64,000 bases of DNA from Devosia sp. A16 (lineage in GTDB: Bacteria; Pseudomonadota; Alphaproteobacteria; Rhizobiales; Devosiaceae), in NCBI RefSeq assembly GCF_001402915.1, contig NZ_CP012945.1, positions 3,077,501-3,141,500 on the forward strand, given 5' to 3'. Below, piece after piece: positions 46,471 through 55,000 of the stretch (position 1 is its first letter; each line of letters opens with the position of its first letter). The translations under genes and the position numbers were made by a program. Below the pieces are notes generated by a model. That model ran no database searches. It had not been told where the DNA came from and saw nothing but the letters and a program-made list of their open reading frames with translations.

Positions 46471-47868
46471 ATGAGGCCAAAAACCATACTGCTGGGTCTG
46501 AATGCGGCCCTGCTGCTTTCCACCGCCGCGCTCGCAGCCGATCCAGCCGCGCCGGCACCGGCGCCCGTGGTGATCGAAGAAGAGCCGCTGTTCACCCTGT
46601 CGATCACCGGCGGCGTCACCGCGTTCGGCATTCCCGACACCGCCCCGATCGGCTTGACCAACGAGGTGGGTACGCTCAACGAAACCAATCTCTTCGAGGG
46701 CCTCGACAGCCCGCTCTACGGCGGCACGATCGGCATCGACATGAGTGCGCCCATCAACGGCGAGGGCACCTCGGTCAACTTCTCGGGCTTTGGGTCCTTC
46801 GTGACGCGCGACGGCAGCCAGTCGCGGACGCTCAACGAAGAGCAGTATCTGGTGCTTCATGGCCCGAACCTGCCGACCGGGCAGATCGACATCGACACCA
46901 TCGATCTCGACGTGGACAGCGTCGGCACGACGACCAGCGACTGGGGCGACGCCACGGCGGGAGTCAACGCCGGCGGTGGGCTGACGACCGGCACTGGCAC
47001 GCTCCTCGGTCCGGGCTACAACGTCGCCAGCAACGCCGACGGGTTCGTCTTCTCCGGTGCGCAGGGCGACTATGGCACCTATGGGTTTGGCGTCGTCGCA
47101 ACGACGGAGGGCGTCATCTTCCTAGGCGCCGGCGAACTGCAGGGCACCAAGATCGACACCGACGTCACCCAGAATCTGGCTTACGCCGGCGGCGACGTTA
47201 CCCTGTCGCAGCGCACCACCCCCGACGATAGTGGCGTGGCCTTTACGGTCTATGGTGGCCCGAGCTTCCGTTACCTCGGTACGGAAACCACGACCGACAC
47301 GACCATCCAGGTCAACCAGGACTACTTCGATACCGCTGACTTCCAGTACCCGACGTTCAACATGAACACCGTCGAGAACATCGACACCTACTACGCGGGT
47401 GCGGTGTTTGGCGGCAATGTCGATATCGACGTCTGGACCGGCGCAAAGCTGTCGCTCGGCCTCGGCGCCGGTGTGTACTACGCCTCCTCGTCGTATGACT
47501 CGACCACCGAAGCCTCGATCTTCGGCGGCTATGGCGGCGCTGGCGGCACTGTCGACCAAAGCGTGACCAGCAACTTCGACCTCGATCCGGAAGAAGGTTT
47601 TGCCTACACCCTGAAGGGCAGCAGCACGTTCTCGGCTGATATCAGCGACAATATGCAGATCAATTTCGGGCTCGGCGCGGAATACATGTCGCGCGTTGCG
47701 ACCAGCCGTTTCGTCGGTGAAGATGGGGCCGGTTTCAACGGCGACGGCGGCGGTGTCGACGACGCTGACGGCGACTACAACGATGCCAACGCCACCGGTG
47801 GCACCATCCTCTCCTTCGGCGACGCCTGGTCGTTCAAGGCAACTGCCGGCCTGACCGGTCAGTTCTGA
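46471..47868 (+). CDS. Secreted, probably outer-membrane beta-barrel protein of unknown family
   Basis: 465 residues with a signal peptide (MRPKTILLGLNAALLLSTAA, cut after LALA). The mature part is acidic, rich in Gly, Asp, Thr and Asn, with alternating strands (FTLSITGGVTAFGIPD; YYAGAVFGGNVDIDVWTGAK; LSLGLGAGVYYASSSYD) and ends in F preceded by TAGLTGQ, as barrel proteins often do. ATG 46471 fits AAGGGA ten bases upstream; ATG 46465 is the alternative. Porin or surface-layer roles cannot be told apart. Confidence 0.75.
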   Translation: MRPKTILLGLNAALLLSTAALAADPAAPAPAPVVIEEEPLFTLSITGGVTAFGIPDTAPIGLTNEVGTLNETNLFEGLDSPLYGGTIGIDMSAPINGEGTSVNFSGFGSFVTRDGSQSRTLNEEQYLVLHGPNLPTGQIDIDTIDLDVDSVGTTTSDWGDATAGVNAGGGLTTGTGTLLGPGYNVASNADGFVFSGAQGDYGTYGFGVVATTEGVIFLGAGELQGTKIDTDVTQNLAYAGGDVTLSQRTTPDDSGVAFTVYGGPSFRYLGTETTTDTTIQVNQDYFDTADFQYPTFNMNTVENIDTYYAGAVFGGNVDIDVWTGAKLSLGLGAGVYYASSSYDSTTEASIFGGYGGAGGTVDQSVTSNFDLDPEEGFAYTLKGSSTFSADISDNMQINFGLGAEYMSRVATSRFVGEDGAGFNGDGGGVDDADGDYNDANATGGTILSFGDAWSFKATAGLTGQF

Positions 47869-47877
47869 CCCGCCGGT

Positions 47878-47924
47878 CCCCAGGGGAAAGGAAGCGGCGA
47901 GAGAGCGCTTCCGCTTCCCTGGGG
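47878..47924 (+). terminator. Long hairpin after the outer-membrane-like gene
   Basis: CCCCAGGG near 47878 pairs with CCCTGGGG at 47917-47924, and inner blocks GGAAGCG and CGCTTCC extend the stem. It begins ten bases past the stop. No T-run follows, so it may stabilise mRNA rather than stop transcription. Confidence 0.5.
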
Positions 47925-47974
47925 TCCCGCTCCCAACCAACGCGGCCAGAGACTCTCCTCCCTGACCGCCCCCC

Positions 47975-47992
47975 AACGATACAGGTATCGTT
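47975..47992. promoter_or_regulatory. Perfect 18-bp dyad upstream of the collagen-like genes
   Basis: AACGATACAGGTATCGTT has exact eight-base arms around a two-base centre. TTGACA follows at 48001-48006, and the gene starts at 48048. Its size and symmetry match operators of LuxR- or TetR-type regulators. Confidence 0.5.
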
Positions 47993-48047
47993 CTAAGTCA
48001 TTGACAGCTCTGTTTTCGTCCGATGCCTGCCTGAAAGGTGTTACGAG

Positions 48048-48506
48048 ATGCGCAGCCTGACTCTGTCTCTGTCTACCACGTCGATCGTCATCCTCCTCGC
48101 CGGCACCACCAGCCCGGCCATGGCGAATTCGCTGGTGAAGTCCCCGATCTTCGACCAGTACGTCCGCGAGTGCATCTTGATCAAGGATGGTTCGGTTCGC
48201 GCCTATATCCCCAAACTCGTTCGAGCCGGAAAATCCGGGCCGCTGGCGACACCCTGCGACCCCAGGACCGAAATCGAGATCATCTATCGCGACTATAACA
48301 ACCTGGTGAGTGGCGGCAGCAGCGGCGGCGGATCGCGCGGCCCGGCCGGCCCGGCGGGCCCGCCGGGCAATGACGGCCCCGCCGGCCCTCCGGGCAACGA
48401 CGGCCCCGCCGGCCCGGCCGGTCCCGCCGGCCCGCCCGGCGACAATGGCCCTGCCGGTCCGATGGGCCCACCGGGCCCGCCGGGTCCCCCGGGCACTCCG
48501 GGGTGA
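48048..48506 (+). CDS. Secreted collagen-like protein (copy 1)
   Basis: 152 residues. A signal peptide ends near MAN (residue 27), then a compact domain of about 60 residues ([20 protein letters not shown]) with two cysteines, a serine-glycine linker, and a collagen-like Gly-X-Y tract of about 55 residues ([19 protein letters not shown]) to the C-terminus. The tract is rich in GPP and GPA triplets and could form a triple helix. AAGGTG lies eight bases before the ATG. No trimerisation or anchoring domain follows the tract. Confidence 0.85.
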   Translation: MRSLTLSLSTTSIVILLAGTTSPAMANSLVKSPIFDQYVRECILIKDGSVRAYIPKLVRAGKSGPLATPCDPRTEIEIIYRDYNNLVSGGSSGGGSRGPAGPAGPPGNDGPAGPPGNDGPAGPAGPAGPPGDNGPAGPMGPPGPPGPPGTPG

Positions 48507-48515
48507 GGCGCGGCC

Positions 48516-48962
48516 ATGCGAACGCTTCCGTTTGGCGCGATCCTCATCGCAGTCCTGCTCGCCGGCACAACCGCCGAGGCGATGGCTGCGCGGCTGCAGC
48601 AGAAACAGGTTTTCGACGAACAGGTGCGCAAGTGCGTGCTCATCGCCGATGGCACGGTGCGGGCCTATCTTCCGGCACTGATCCGGCAGGGCGCCAAGGG
48701 CCCGTTGGCCACTGCCTGCAAGAAGGGCCTCGAAGTCGAGGTCATTGTCGGCAATGACTCCAAGCCGCCGGTCTTTGGCGGCGGGGGCGGACGGGGCGGG
48801 GCAGGACCCGCCGGACCCCAGGGTCCCGACGGCGCGGCCGGACCCCAGGGACCTGACGGCGCAGCCGGGCCACAGGGCCCGCAGGGACCTGCAGGTGAGC
48901 CGGGATTCCCGGGACCGGACGGAGAACAGGGCCCGCCGGGCGAACCGGGTACCCCCGGTTAG
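48516..48962 (+). CDS. Secreted collagen-like protein (copy 2)
   Basis: 148 residues, clearly a paralogue of the gene nine bases upstream. It has a signal peptide (to about 24), the same small domain ([20 protein letters not shown], and [10 protein letters not shown] against GPLATPCDP), a glycine linker, and about 18 Gly-X-Y triplets ([13 protein letters not shown]). The collagen tract uses different triplets (GPQ, GPD, GEP), so the tracts vary while the head is conserved. The pair forms a short operon. Confidence 0.85.
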   Translation: MRTLPFGAILIAVLLAGTTAEAMAARLQQKQVFDEQVRKCVLIADGTVRAYLPALIRQGAKGPLATACKKGLEVEVIVGNDSKPPVFGGGGGRGGAGPAGPQGPDGAAGPQGPDGAAGPQGPQGPAGEPGFPGPDGEQGPPGEPGTPG

Positions 48963-49050
48963 CAGGACGCAGGTCGATCAATGAGTAGCAGGGCCCGGGC
49001 ATGCTGTGCCTGGGCCCAATCACCTTCTGCGCCGCGATGGCCCCTTCGGT

Positions 49051-49797
49051 ATGACGATGACCACACGACTGACTGCCTATCGTATTCACGACACCGCACC
49101 CGACATGGTGCCCGGCACGCCCGACCGCTGGTGGATGGAGTTCACCGATCAGCGTTTTGCCTATCGCTGCACGCCATTGACGGTGGCCAACACCTCGGGC
49201 TGGGAGCTGCTCTGTCCCCGCAGTTTCATGGCCACCTGGAACGGCGGCTTCCGCCGGGAGGATATTTCGCTGTCCCCGCTCGATGGCGGCGGTAGCCTCA
49301 GCGGCTTCGTCTCCTCGCATTTCCAGCATGGCATCCTCACCTTCCATACGGGCTACCTGTTCCGCACCGATCCCGGTTGGGGGATCTTCTGTCGCGGCAC
49401 GCCCAACAGGCCCAAGGACGGGATCGCGCCGCTCGATGGGCTCATCGAGACCGATTGGCTGCCCTTCACCTTCACCATGAACTGGCAGTTCACCCGCCCG
49501 GGCAGCGTCACCTTCATGAAGGATGAGCCGTTCTGCTTCATCACGCCGATGCCGCACCTGGCGCTCGACGAGATCAAGCCGGTGATCCGGCCGCTCGCCG
49601 CCAACCCGGAACTCGCCGCCGAATACAAGGCGTGGAACGAGTCCCGCACGAGCTTCAACGCCCGGCTCGCCGCCTCCGACCCGGAGACGGTCAAGGAGGC
49701 ATGGCAGCGCTTCTACCTGCATGGAAGCATGGATGGCGGCGCGGCGCCGGCGACCCACAAGCCCAAGCGACGGCTGGCGAAGCCGGAGCAAGGCTGA
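49051..49797 (+). CDS. Uncharacterised cytosolic protein (possibly DUF6065-like)
   Basis: 248 residues starting MTMTTRLTAYRIHDTAPDMV; ATG 49057 is also possible. There is no signal peptide or membrane helix. It is rich in Trp and Phe (DRWWMEFTDQRFAYRC; WLPFTFTMNWQFTRPGSVTF), suggesting a compact beta-rich fold. The C-terminus is a basic tail. It resembles small unknown proteins that I recall under the DUF6065 name, but I cannot check this. No operon partner is clear. Confidence 0.7.
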   Translation: MTMTTRLTAYRIHDTAPDMVPGTPDRWWMEFTDQRFAYRCTPLTVANTSGWELLCPRSFMATWNGGFRREDISLSPLDGGGSLSGFVSSHFQHGILTFHTGYLFRTDPGWGIFCRGTPNRPKDGIAPLDGLIETDWLPFTFTMNWQFTRPGSVTFMKDEPFCFITPMPHLALDEIKPVIRPLAANPELAAEYKAWNESRTSFNARLAASDPETVKEAWQRFYLHGSMDGGAAPATHKPKRRLAKPEQG

Positions 49798-49841
49798 TCC
49801 CTGGAGTTTGCGGCGGAGGCCGACCACTCTCCCGCCGCGAA

Positions 49842-49877
49842 GCCAGCGAGAAGCGAGTCCACACGCTTCTCGCTGGC
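49842..49877. terminator. Hairpin between convergent genes
   Basis: GCCAGCGAGAAGCG and CGCTTCTCGCTGGC form a perfect 14-bp stem around eight bases, between the plus-strand gene ending at 49797 and the minus-strand LacI gene ending at 49967. It could serve both directions, though neither side has a clear T-run. Confidence 0.5.
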
Positions 49878-49966
49878 GCCTCTCTCTCCCGAACCGCAGA
49901 GGCGGAAATCGCGGCGACCGACGGACAGGCGCCAGGACGCGGGTCCGGTAGTCGCCCAGCCCAGTC

Positions 49967-50986
49967 CTAACGCCGCGGCGCGACCGAGTTCCTGACGATC
50001 AGTTCGCTGCGCAACAGCACCTGATTGCGGTCGGGCCGGTTGCCTTCGAGCAGCCCGAGCAGCATGTCCATCGCGGCTTCGCCGATCCTCAGCCGCGGCT
50101 GCTTCATCGTGGTCAGCGACGGGGTAACGAAGCTCGCGAACGAGATGTCGTCGAACCCCATCACCGAGAATTCGCGCGGCAGGTCGTAGCGCCGGGCGTT
50201 GAGCGAGATGATGACACCGAGCGCCGTGGCGTCGTTGACGCAGAGGAACGCCGTCGGCAGCACGTCGCGCACGAACATGTGCTCGGTGGCCTGCCGGCCG
50301 CTCTCGGTGGTGCCGTCGCCGTCGAGCACCATGCGGGGGTCGACTGTGAGGCCGGCGCCTTCGAGCGCGGCGCGATAGCCCTTTTCGCGCAGCTGGTTGA
50401 CCGCCCGGCTGGTCGAGCGGCCGATGAAGGCGATGCGCTGATGGCCCTGTGAGATGAGATGCTCGGCGGCCAGCCGCGCGCCTTCGAAATTGTCCACCCC
50501 GACAAAGGGCACGTCGCTGTCGGGCACCGGCTCGTTCACCGCCACCATCGGCGGCAGTCGGGTCTCGGCCCCCTCCTGGCCATGGCCGAAGGGCAGGTGG
50601 CCGGTGAGCAGGATCAGCCCATCCGCCTGGTTGGAGCTGATGAAGCGCAGGTAGTCGGTTTCGCGCTCGGGATCGTTCTGCGTGTTGCCGATCAGCACCC
50701 CGTAGCCGCGTTTGCTCGCTTCGGTTTCGAGCCCGACCAGGATGTTGGAGAAGTTGGGGTCGCCGACATCCGGAGCGAGAATCAGAATCATGTTGGAACG
50801 CCGCATGCGCAGCGACCGGGCCATGGCGTTGGTGGTGTAACCGGTGCGGGCGATGGCCTCGTTCACCTTGCGACGCGTCTCGTCGGCCACCTTGGTCGGC
50901 TCGTTGATGGCCCGGCTGACCGTCGCGATGGACACTCCGGCAATCGCCGCAACGTCCTCGATCGTCGCCAGTTTCTGGTTCTGCAC
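49967..50986 (-). CDS. LacI-family transcriptional regulator
   Basis: 339 residues from GTG 50986 (reading QNQKLATIEDVAAIAGVS), preceded by GGAG at six bases. The helix-turn-helix is TIEDVAAIAGVSIATVSRAI and the hinge helix ARSLRMRRS; a type I periplasmic-binding-like sugar domain follows (ADGLILLTGHLP; VMGFDDISFASFVTPSLTTM). It is divergent from a ribose-type ABC operon and its probable operators lie between them at 51098-51132. Confidence 0.93.
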   Translation of the reverse strand: MQNQKLATIEDVAAIAGVSIATVSRAINEPTKVADETRRKVNEAIARTGYTTNAMARSLRMRRSNMILILAPDVGDPNFSNILVGLETEASKRGYGVLIGNTQNDPERETDYLRFISSNQADGLILLTGHLPFGHGQEGAETRLPPMVAVNEPVPDSDVPFVGVDNFEGARLAAEHLISQGHQRIAFIGRSTSRAVNQLREKGYRAALEGAGLTVDPRMVLDGDGTTESGRQATEHMFVRDVLPTAFLCVNDATALGVIISLNARRYDLPREFSVMGFDDISFASFVTPSLTTMKQPRLRIGEAAMDMLLGLLEGNRPDRNQVLLRSELIVRNSVAPRR

Positions 50987-51097
50987 GTGGTGCTCCGTCC
51001 GCCGCCACCCGGGCCCGGCGTCCCCCTTCTCCCCTTTAGCAGAAGGCATGCGATGCGCCAGATGGCCGGAGGCGAGGCTACACAGTTAGCTGATCGT

Positions 51098-51132
51098 GTA
51101 AACCTTTACATCATTCATGAAAACCTTTACAT
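51098..51132. promoter_or_regulatory. Two LacI-type operators spaced by two helical turns
   Basis: TGTAAACCTTTACA (51098-51111) is a dyad of TGTAAA and TTTACA; a second copy TGAAAACCTTTACA (51119-51132) follows exactly 21 bases later. Both match the form usual for LacI-family sugar regulators and sit 65-98 bases before the ABC operon start. Confidence 0.65.
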
Positions 51133-51195
51133 CGAGGTCCGGAAGCGAGCGAAAGGTACGAACCCGGCCGCTTCCGTGGGGGAGGACAGCAGACG

Positions 51196-52737
51196 ATGTC
51201 GAACGCCGTTGGCGCGATCACGCCGGCGATCCTGGCGGCCAGCCGGATCTCGAAGTCGTTCAACGACGTCCCGGTGCTGTTCAGCGTCGATTTCGACGTC
51301 AAGCGCGGCGAGGTGCACGCCATCATCGGCGAAAACGGCGCCGGAAAATCCACTCTCATCAAGATTCTCTCCGGCATCGAGCAGCCGACCTCAGGCACCG
51401 TGATGCTCGATGGGCAGCCGGTGGTCCTGCCGCCCAATGGCGAAGCAGAGTCGCTCGGCATCGTGCTCATTCACCAGGAACTGAACCTCGCCGAGCACCT
51501 GACCGTCGCGGACTCGATCTTCCTCGGTCGCGAGATTCGCCGCTTCGGTTTCCTCGATGTGGCCGCGATGCGGAACAAGGCGCGCGAGGTTCTCGAGACG
51601 CTGCACGTCAAGGTCGATCCCGACGCGCGCATCAATACGCTGTCGGTCGCCGACAAGCAGATGGTCGAGATCGCCAAGGCGATCAGCCGCGATGCGCGCG
51701 TGCTGATCATGGACGAGCCGACCGCCGTGCTGTCGGCCGGCGAGACGCAGACGCTGTTCGAGCAGATCCGCCGCCTCACCGAGCGCGGCGTCGCGGTGAT
51801 CTTCATCTCGCACAAGCTCGACGAGATCATGGAGTTGGCCCAGCGCGTCACCGTGCTGCGCGACGGCCAGCTGATCGCCACCGTCAGCACCACCGCGCTG
51901 ACCCCGGATTCGGCGGCGCAGATGATGGTCGGGCGCGAGCTCACCAATCTCTACCCGCCCAAGCGCGAGCCCGATATCGATGCGCCGCTGCTGCTCTCGG
52001 TGCGCCGGCTGCAGGCCCCGGGCGTCAAGGACATCTCGTTCGAGCTGCGGCAAGGTGAGATCCTCGGCTTTTCCGGACTGATCGGCTCGGGCCGTACCGC
52101 CGTTGCCGAGGCCATTGTCGGGCTGACGCAGCCGACCGGCGGCGAGATCGAGGTGAAGGGCCAGCCGGTGCATTTCAGCCGCGTGGCGCAGTCGGTGGCC
52201 GCCGGGCTCGCCTACATGACCAAGGACCGGAAAGGCAAAGGCCTGCTGCTCAATATGGGGCTGCAGCCCAACCTCACCCTCCTCACCCTGAAAAAGCACC
52301 TCAAGGCGGGTTTCCTCGACGGCGCCAGCGAGGCGCGGGCCCTCGAGCGCGCCGTGCGTCGCTTCGATATCCGGGCGCGCGACCCCTCAGTTGCCGTGGG
52401 CCGCCTCTCGGGCGGCAACCAGCAGAAGCTGATGCTGGGCAAGACCATGGAGTCCGAGCCCGACATCATCATCATGGACGAGCCGACGCGCGGCATCGAC
52501 GTCGGCACCAAGCAGCAGATCTATCACATCATCGCGGCGCTCGCCGCCGAGGGCAAAGCCATCATCGTCATCTCCTCCGAGATGCAGGAAGTGATCGGGC
52601 TCAGCCATCGTGTCGTGGTCATGCGCGAGGGGCGGATGGCGGGCCTGCTCGAAGGCGCCGAGATCACCGAAGCAGAAATCATGCGGTACGCCGCCGGCAT
52701 CAAGCAGAGTGGAAACGATGAGCGCCTCAGCGCCTGA
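51196..52737 (+). CDS. Ribose-type sugar ABC transporter ATP-binding protein (RbsA/FrcA type)
   Basis: 513 residues with two ABC domains. The first has GENGAGKST and Walker B VLIMDEPTAVLS; the second has a degenerate Walker A (SGLIGSGRT), signature LSGGNQQKLMLGK and Walker B IIIMDEPTRGID. It is the first gene of the operon and overlaps the permease gene by 20 bases. Confidence 0.95.
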   Translation: MSNAVGAITPAILAASRISKSFNDVPVLFSVDFDVKRGEVHAIIGENGAGKSTLIKILSGIEQPTSGTVMLDGQPVVLPPNGEAESLGIVLIHQELNLAEHLTVADSIFLGREIRRFGFLDVAAMRNKAREVLETLHVKVDPDARINTLSVADKQMVEIAKAISRDARVLIMDEPTAVLSAGETQTLFEQIRRLTERGVAVIFISHKLDEIMELAQRVTVLRDGQLIATVSTTALTPDSAAQMMVGRELTNLYPPKREPDIDAPLLLSVRRLQAPGVKDISFELRQGEILGFSGLIGSGRTAVAEAIVGLTQPTGGEIEVKGQPVHFSRVAQSVAAGLAYMTKDRKGKGLLLNMGLQPNLTLLTLKKHLKAGFLDGASEARALERAVRRFDIRARDPSVAVGRLSGGNQQKLMLGKTMESEPDIIIMDEPTRGIDVGTKQQIYHIIAALAAEGKAIIVISSEMQEVIGLSHRVVVMREGRMAGLLEGAEITEAEIMRYAAGIKQSGNDERLSA

Positions 52738-53722
52738 TATTGCAGCCAAGCCCCAGAAGGGCTTTCGCATCGATCTGAAGACCATCGGGCCGCTGGTGGC
52801 GCTGCTGCTGCTGGTGATCCTCGGCATCTCGCTCAACGAGAACTTCCTCACCTACAACAACCTGACCAACGTGCTGGCGCGTTCGTCGTTCATCGGCATC
52901 ATCGCCATCGGCGCGACCTTCGTCATCACCTCGGGCGGGCTGGACCTGTCCGTCGGCTCGATGGCCGCGGTGATCGCCGGCATCATGATCATCGTCATGA
53001 ACTCGCTGATCCCGTCGCTGGGGATCGGGGTAGGGGTGGTATTGGTCGGCATGGCCGCCGGTTTGCTGGTCGGCGGCGCCGCCGGCGTCGGCAACGGCAT
53101 GATGATCACCCGCGGGCGCATCGAGGCGTTCATCGTCACGCTTGGCACCATGGGCATCTTCCGCTCGCTGGTCACCTTTCTCGCCGATGGCGGCACGCTG
53201 TCGCTGAACTTCCAGGTCGCCGATGTCTACCGCCCGGTCTATTACGATGGCCTCTTGGGCGTGCCGTGGCCGATCATCGTCTTCGCGCTGGTGGCGATCG
53301 GCGGCGAGATCGTCATGCGCCGCACCGCCTTCGGCCGCTATTGCTCCGCCATCGGCTCGAACGAGCAGGTCGCCCGCTACTCCTCGATCAATGTCGATAA
53401 CGTCCGGCTGTTCACCTACATCCTGCAGGGCGTGCTGGTGGCCGTCGCGGTGCTGCTCTACGTGCCGCGCCTCGGTTCGGCCTCGAGCACCACCGGCGTG
53501 CTGTGGGAGCTCGAGGCGATCGCCGCGGTGATCATCGGCGGCACCACGCTCAAGGGCGGTTACGGCCGGATCTGGGGCACCGTGGTCGGCGTGGTGATCC
53601 TGGGGTTGATCGGCAACATCCTCAACCTGCAGAGCTTCATCAGCCCTTACCTGAACGGCGCGTTCCAGGGCGTCATCATCATTCTTGCCGTGCTGCTGCA
53701 GCGGGGTCGCCGCGCCAGCTAG
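52718..53722 (+). CDS. Ribose-type sugar ABC transporter permease
   Basis: 334 residues and eight to ten membrane helices of the RbsC family (FVITSGGLDLSVGSMAAVIA; RTAFGRYCSAIGSNEQVARY). The start overlaps the ATPase end, so it is translationally coupled. Confidence 0.94.
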   Translation: MSASAPDIAAKPQKGFRIDLKTIGPLVALLLLVILGISLNENFLTYNNLTNVLARSSFIGIIAIGATFVITSGGLDLSVGSMAAVIAGIMIIVMNSLIPSLGIGVGVVLVGMAAGLLVGGAAGVGNGMMITRGRIEAFIVTLGTMGIFRSLVTFLADGGTLSLNFQVADVYRPVYYDGLLGVPWPIIVFALVAIGGEIVMRRTAFGRYCSAIGSNEQVARYSSINVDNVRLFTYILQGVLVAVAVLLYVPRLGSASSTTGVLWELEAIAAVIIGGTTLKGGYGRIWGTVVGVVILGLIGNILNLQSFISPYLNGAFQGVIIILAVLLQRGRRAS

Positions 53723-53775
53723 GCACAACTGCTTTCACAACGCCCGCAAGGAGCGGGCACCAACGGGAGGACTAC

Positions 53776-54726
53776 ATGAAATTGCTGAAATCCCTCTTGG
53801 GAGCGGCGGTGATCGCCGGCGCTCTCGGCGGCAGCGCTTTTGCCCAGGACAAGGTGACCATCGGCGTCTCCGTGCCGGCGGCCGACCATGGCTGGACGGG
53901 CGGCGTCAACTATTTCGCCCAGCAAGCGATCGAGCGGCTGAAGAAGACCTACTCCAACGTCGATTTCGTCTTTGCCTCGGCGCCTGACGCGCCCAAGCAG
54001 ATCGCCGACATCGAGGACATGGTCTCGACCCGCAATATCGATGCGCTGGTGATCCTGCCGGGCGATCCGGACGCGATGACCTCGGCGATCAAGCAGGTCA
54101 AGGACGCCGGCAAGTTCGTCACCGTCGTCGACCGCCAGCTGTCGATCAGCGGTGTCGAGAACCTCTATGTCGCCGGCGACAATCCGGGGCTCGGCGCCAA
54201 CTCGGCCGAGTATTTCAAGCAGGCGCTGCCCGAAGGCGGCAACATCGTGATCCTCCGCGGCCTGCCGATCCCGATCGACCAGCAGCGCTTCGATGCCTTC
54301 GTCAAGGGCATCGAAGGCACCAACATCAAGGTGCTGGATGACGAGTTCGCCAACTGGAACCGTGACGACGGCTTCAAGGTGATGCAGGACTTCCTGACCC
54401 GCTTCCCCGACATCAAGGCGGTGTGGGCGCAGGACGACGACATCGCTTTGGGCGCCATCGAGGCGATCAAGCAGGCCGGCCGCGAGAACGACATGTTCAT
54501 CGTCGGCGGCGCCGGCATGCAGCAGATGCTGCAGCGCGTCGCGGCGGGCGACAAGCTCGTCCCCGTCGACGTCAGCTACAGCCCGGCGATGATCGCCACG
54601 GCCATCGAGCTGACCACCTCGCACTTCGTCGGGGGCGTGCAGGTCGCCGGCCGCTTCATCCTCGACTCGACGCTGATCACCAAGGACAACGCCAGCGAGT
54701 ACCTGGACGACAAGAGCCCGTTCTAA
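53776..54726 (+). CDS. Ribose-type sugar ABC transporter substrate-binding protein
   Basis: 316 residues with a signal peptide (MKLLKSLLGAAVIAGALGGS, cut after FA). It is a type I binding fold of the RbsB group (VTIGVSVPAADHGWTGGVNY; AVWAQDDDIALGAIEAIKQA). GGGAGG lies eight bases upstream. The substrate is a monosaccharide that cannot be named from sequence. Confidence 0.94.
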   Translation: MKLLKSLLGAAVIAGALGGSAFAQDKVTIGVSVPAADHGWTGGVNYFAQQAIERLKKTYSNVDFVFASAPDAPKQIADIEDMVSTRNIDALVILPGDPDAMTSAIKQVKDAGKFVTVVDRQLSISGVENLYVAGDNPGLGANSAEYFKQALPEGGNIVILRGLPIPIDQQRFDAFVKGIEGTNIKVLDDEFANWNRDDGFKVMQDFLTRFPDIKAVWAQDDDIALGAIEAIKQAGRENDMFIVGGAGMQQMLQRVAAGDKLVPVDVSYSPAMIATAIELTTSHFVGGVQVAGRFILDSTLITKDNASEYLDDKSPF

Positions 54727-54753
54727 GCGGAACGGTTCCCAGATGATGGAAGG

Positions 54754-54780
54754 GGGCGCGGGCGACCGCGCCCTCTTTTT
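54754..54780 (+). terminator. Rho-independent terminator of the ribose-type operon
   Basis: GGGCGCG pairs with CGCGCCC around six bases, followed by TCTTTTT, 27 bases past the binding-protein stop. Confidence 0.85.
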
Positions 54781-54809
54781 CATCTATCACCGCGACAACA
54801 GTGGGCTTT

Positions 54810-54940
54810 CCCCTCATCCGGCCCTTCGGGCCACCTTCTCCCCGACGGGGAGAAGAATACGGAGAGGCCGGTTAGCCACCCTATTCCTCTCCCCGTCGGG
54901 GAGAGGGTGGATCGGCCGTCAGGCCGAGACGGGTGAGGGG
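54810..54940. repeat. GC-rich palindromic repeat, second type
   Basis: CCCCTCATCCGGCC and CTTCTCCCCGACGGGGAGAA are mirrored by CTCCCCGTCGGGGAGAG and GGCCGAGACGGGTGAGGGG. The outer arms and two inner self-complementary blocks form a clover-like structure. It lies between convergent genes and is related to the element at 10556-10792. Confidence 0.75.
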
Positions 54941-55000
54941 GGCGGGCAGAGGGCCGTCCACCAGGAAAGACCTCAGTTAGGCCACGCCAGCATCAGTTGA

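Noticed and set aside
48293-48655. Minus-strand frame rich in Gly and Pro opposite the collagen-like genes
   Set aside because: It is the mirror of the Gly-X-Y coding repeats; no ribosome site or independent conserved start.
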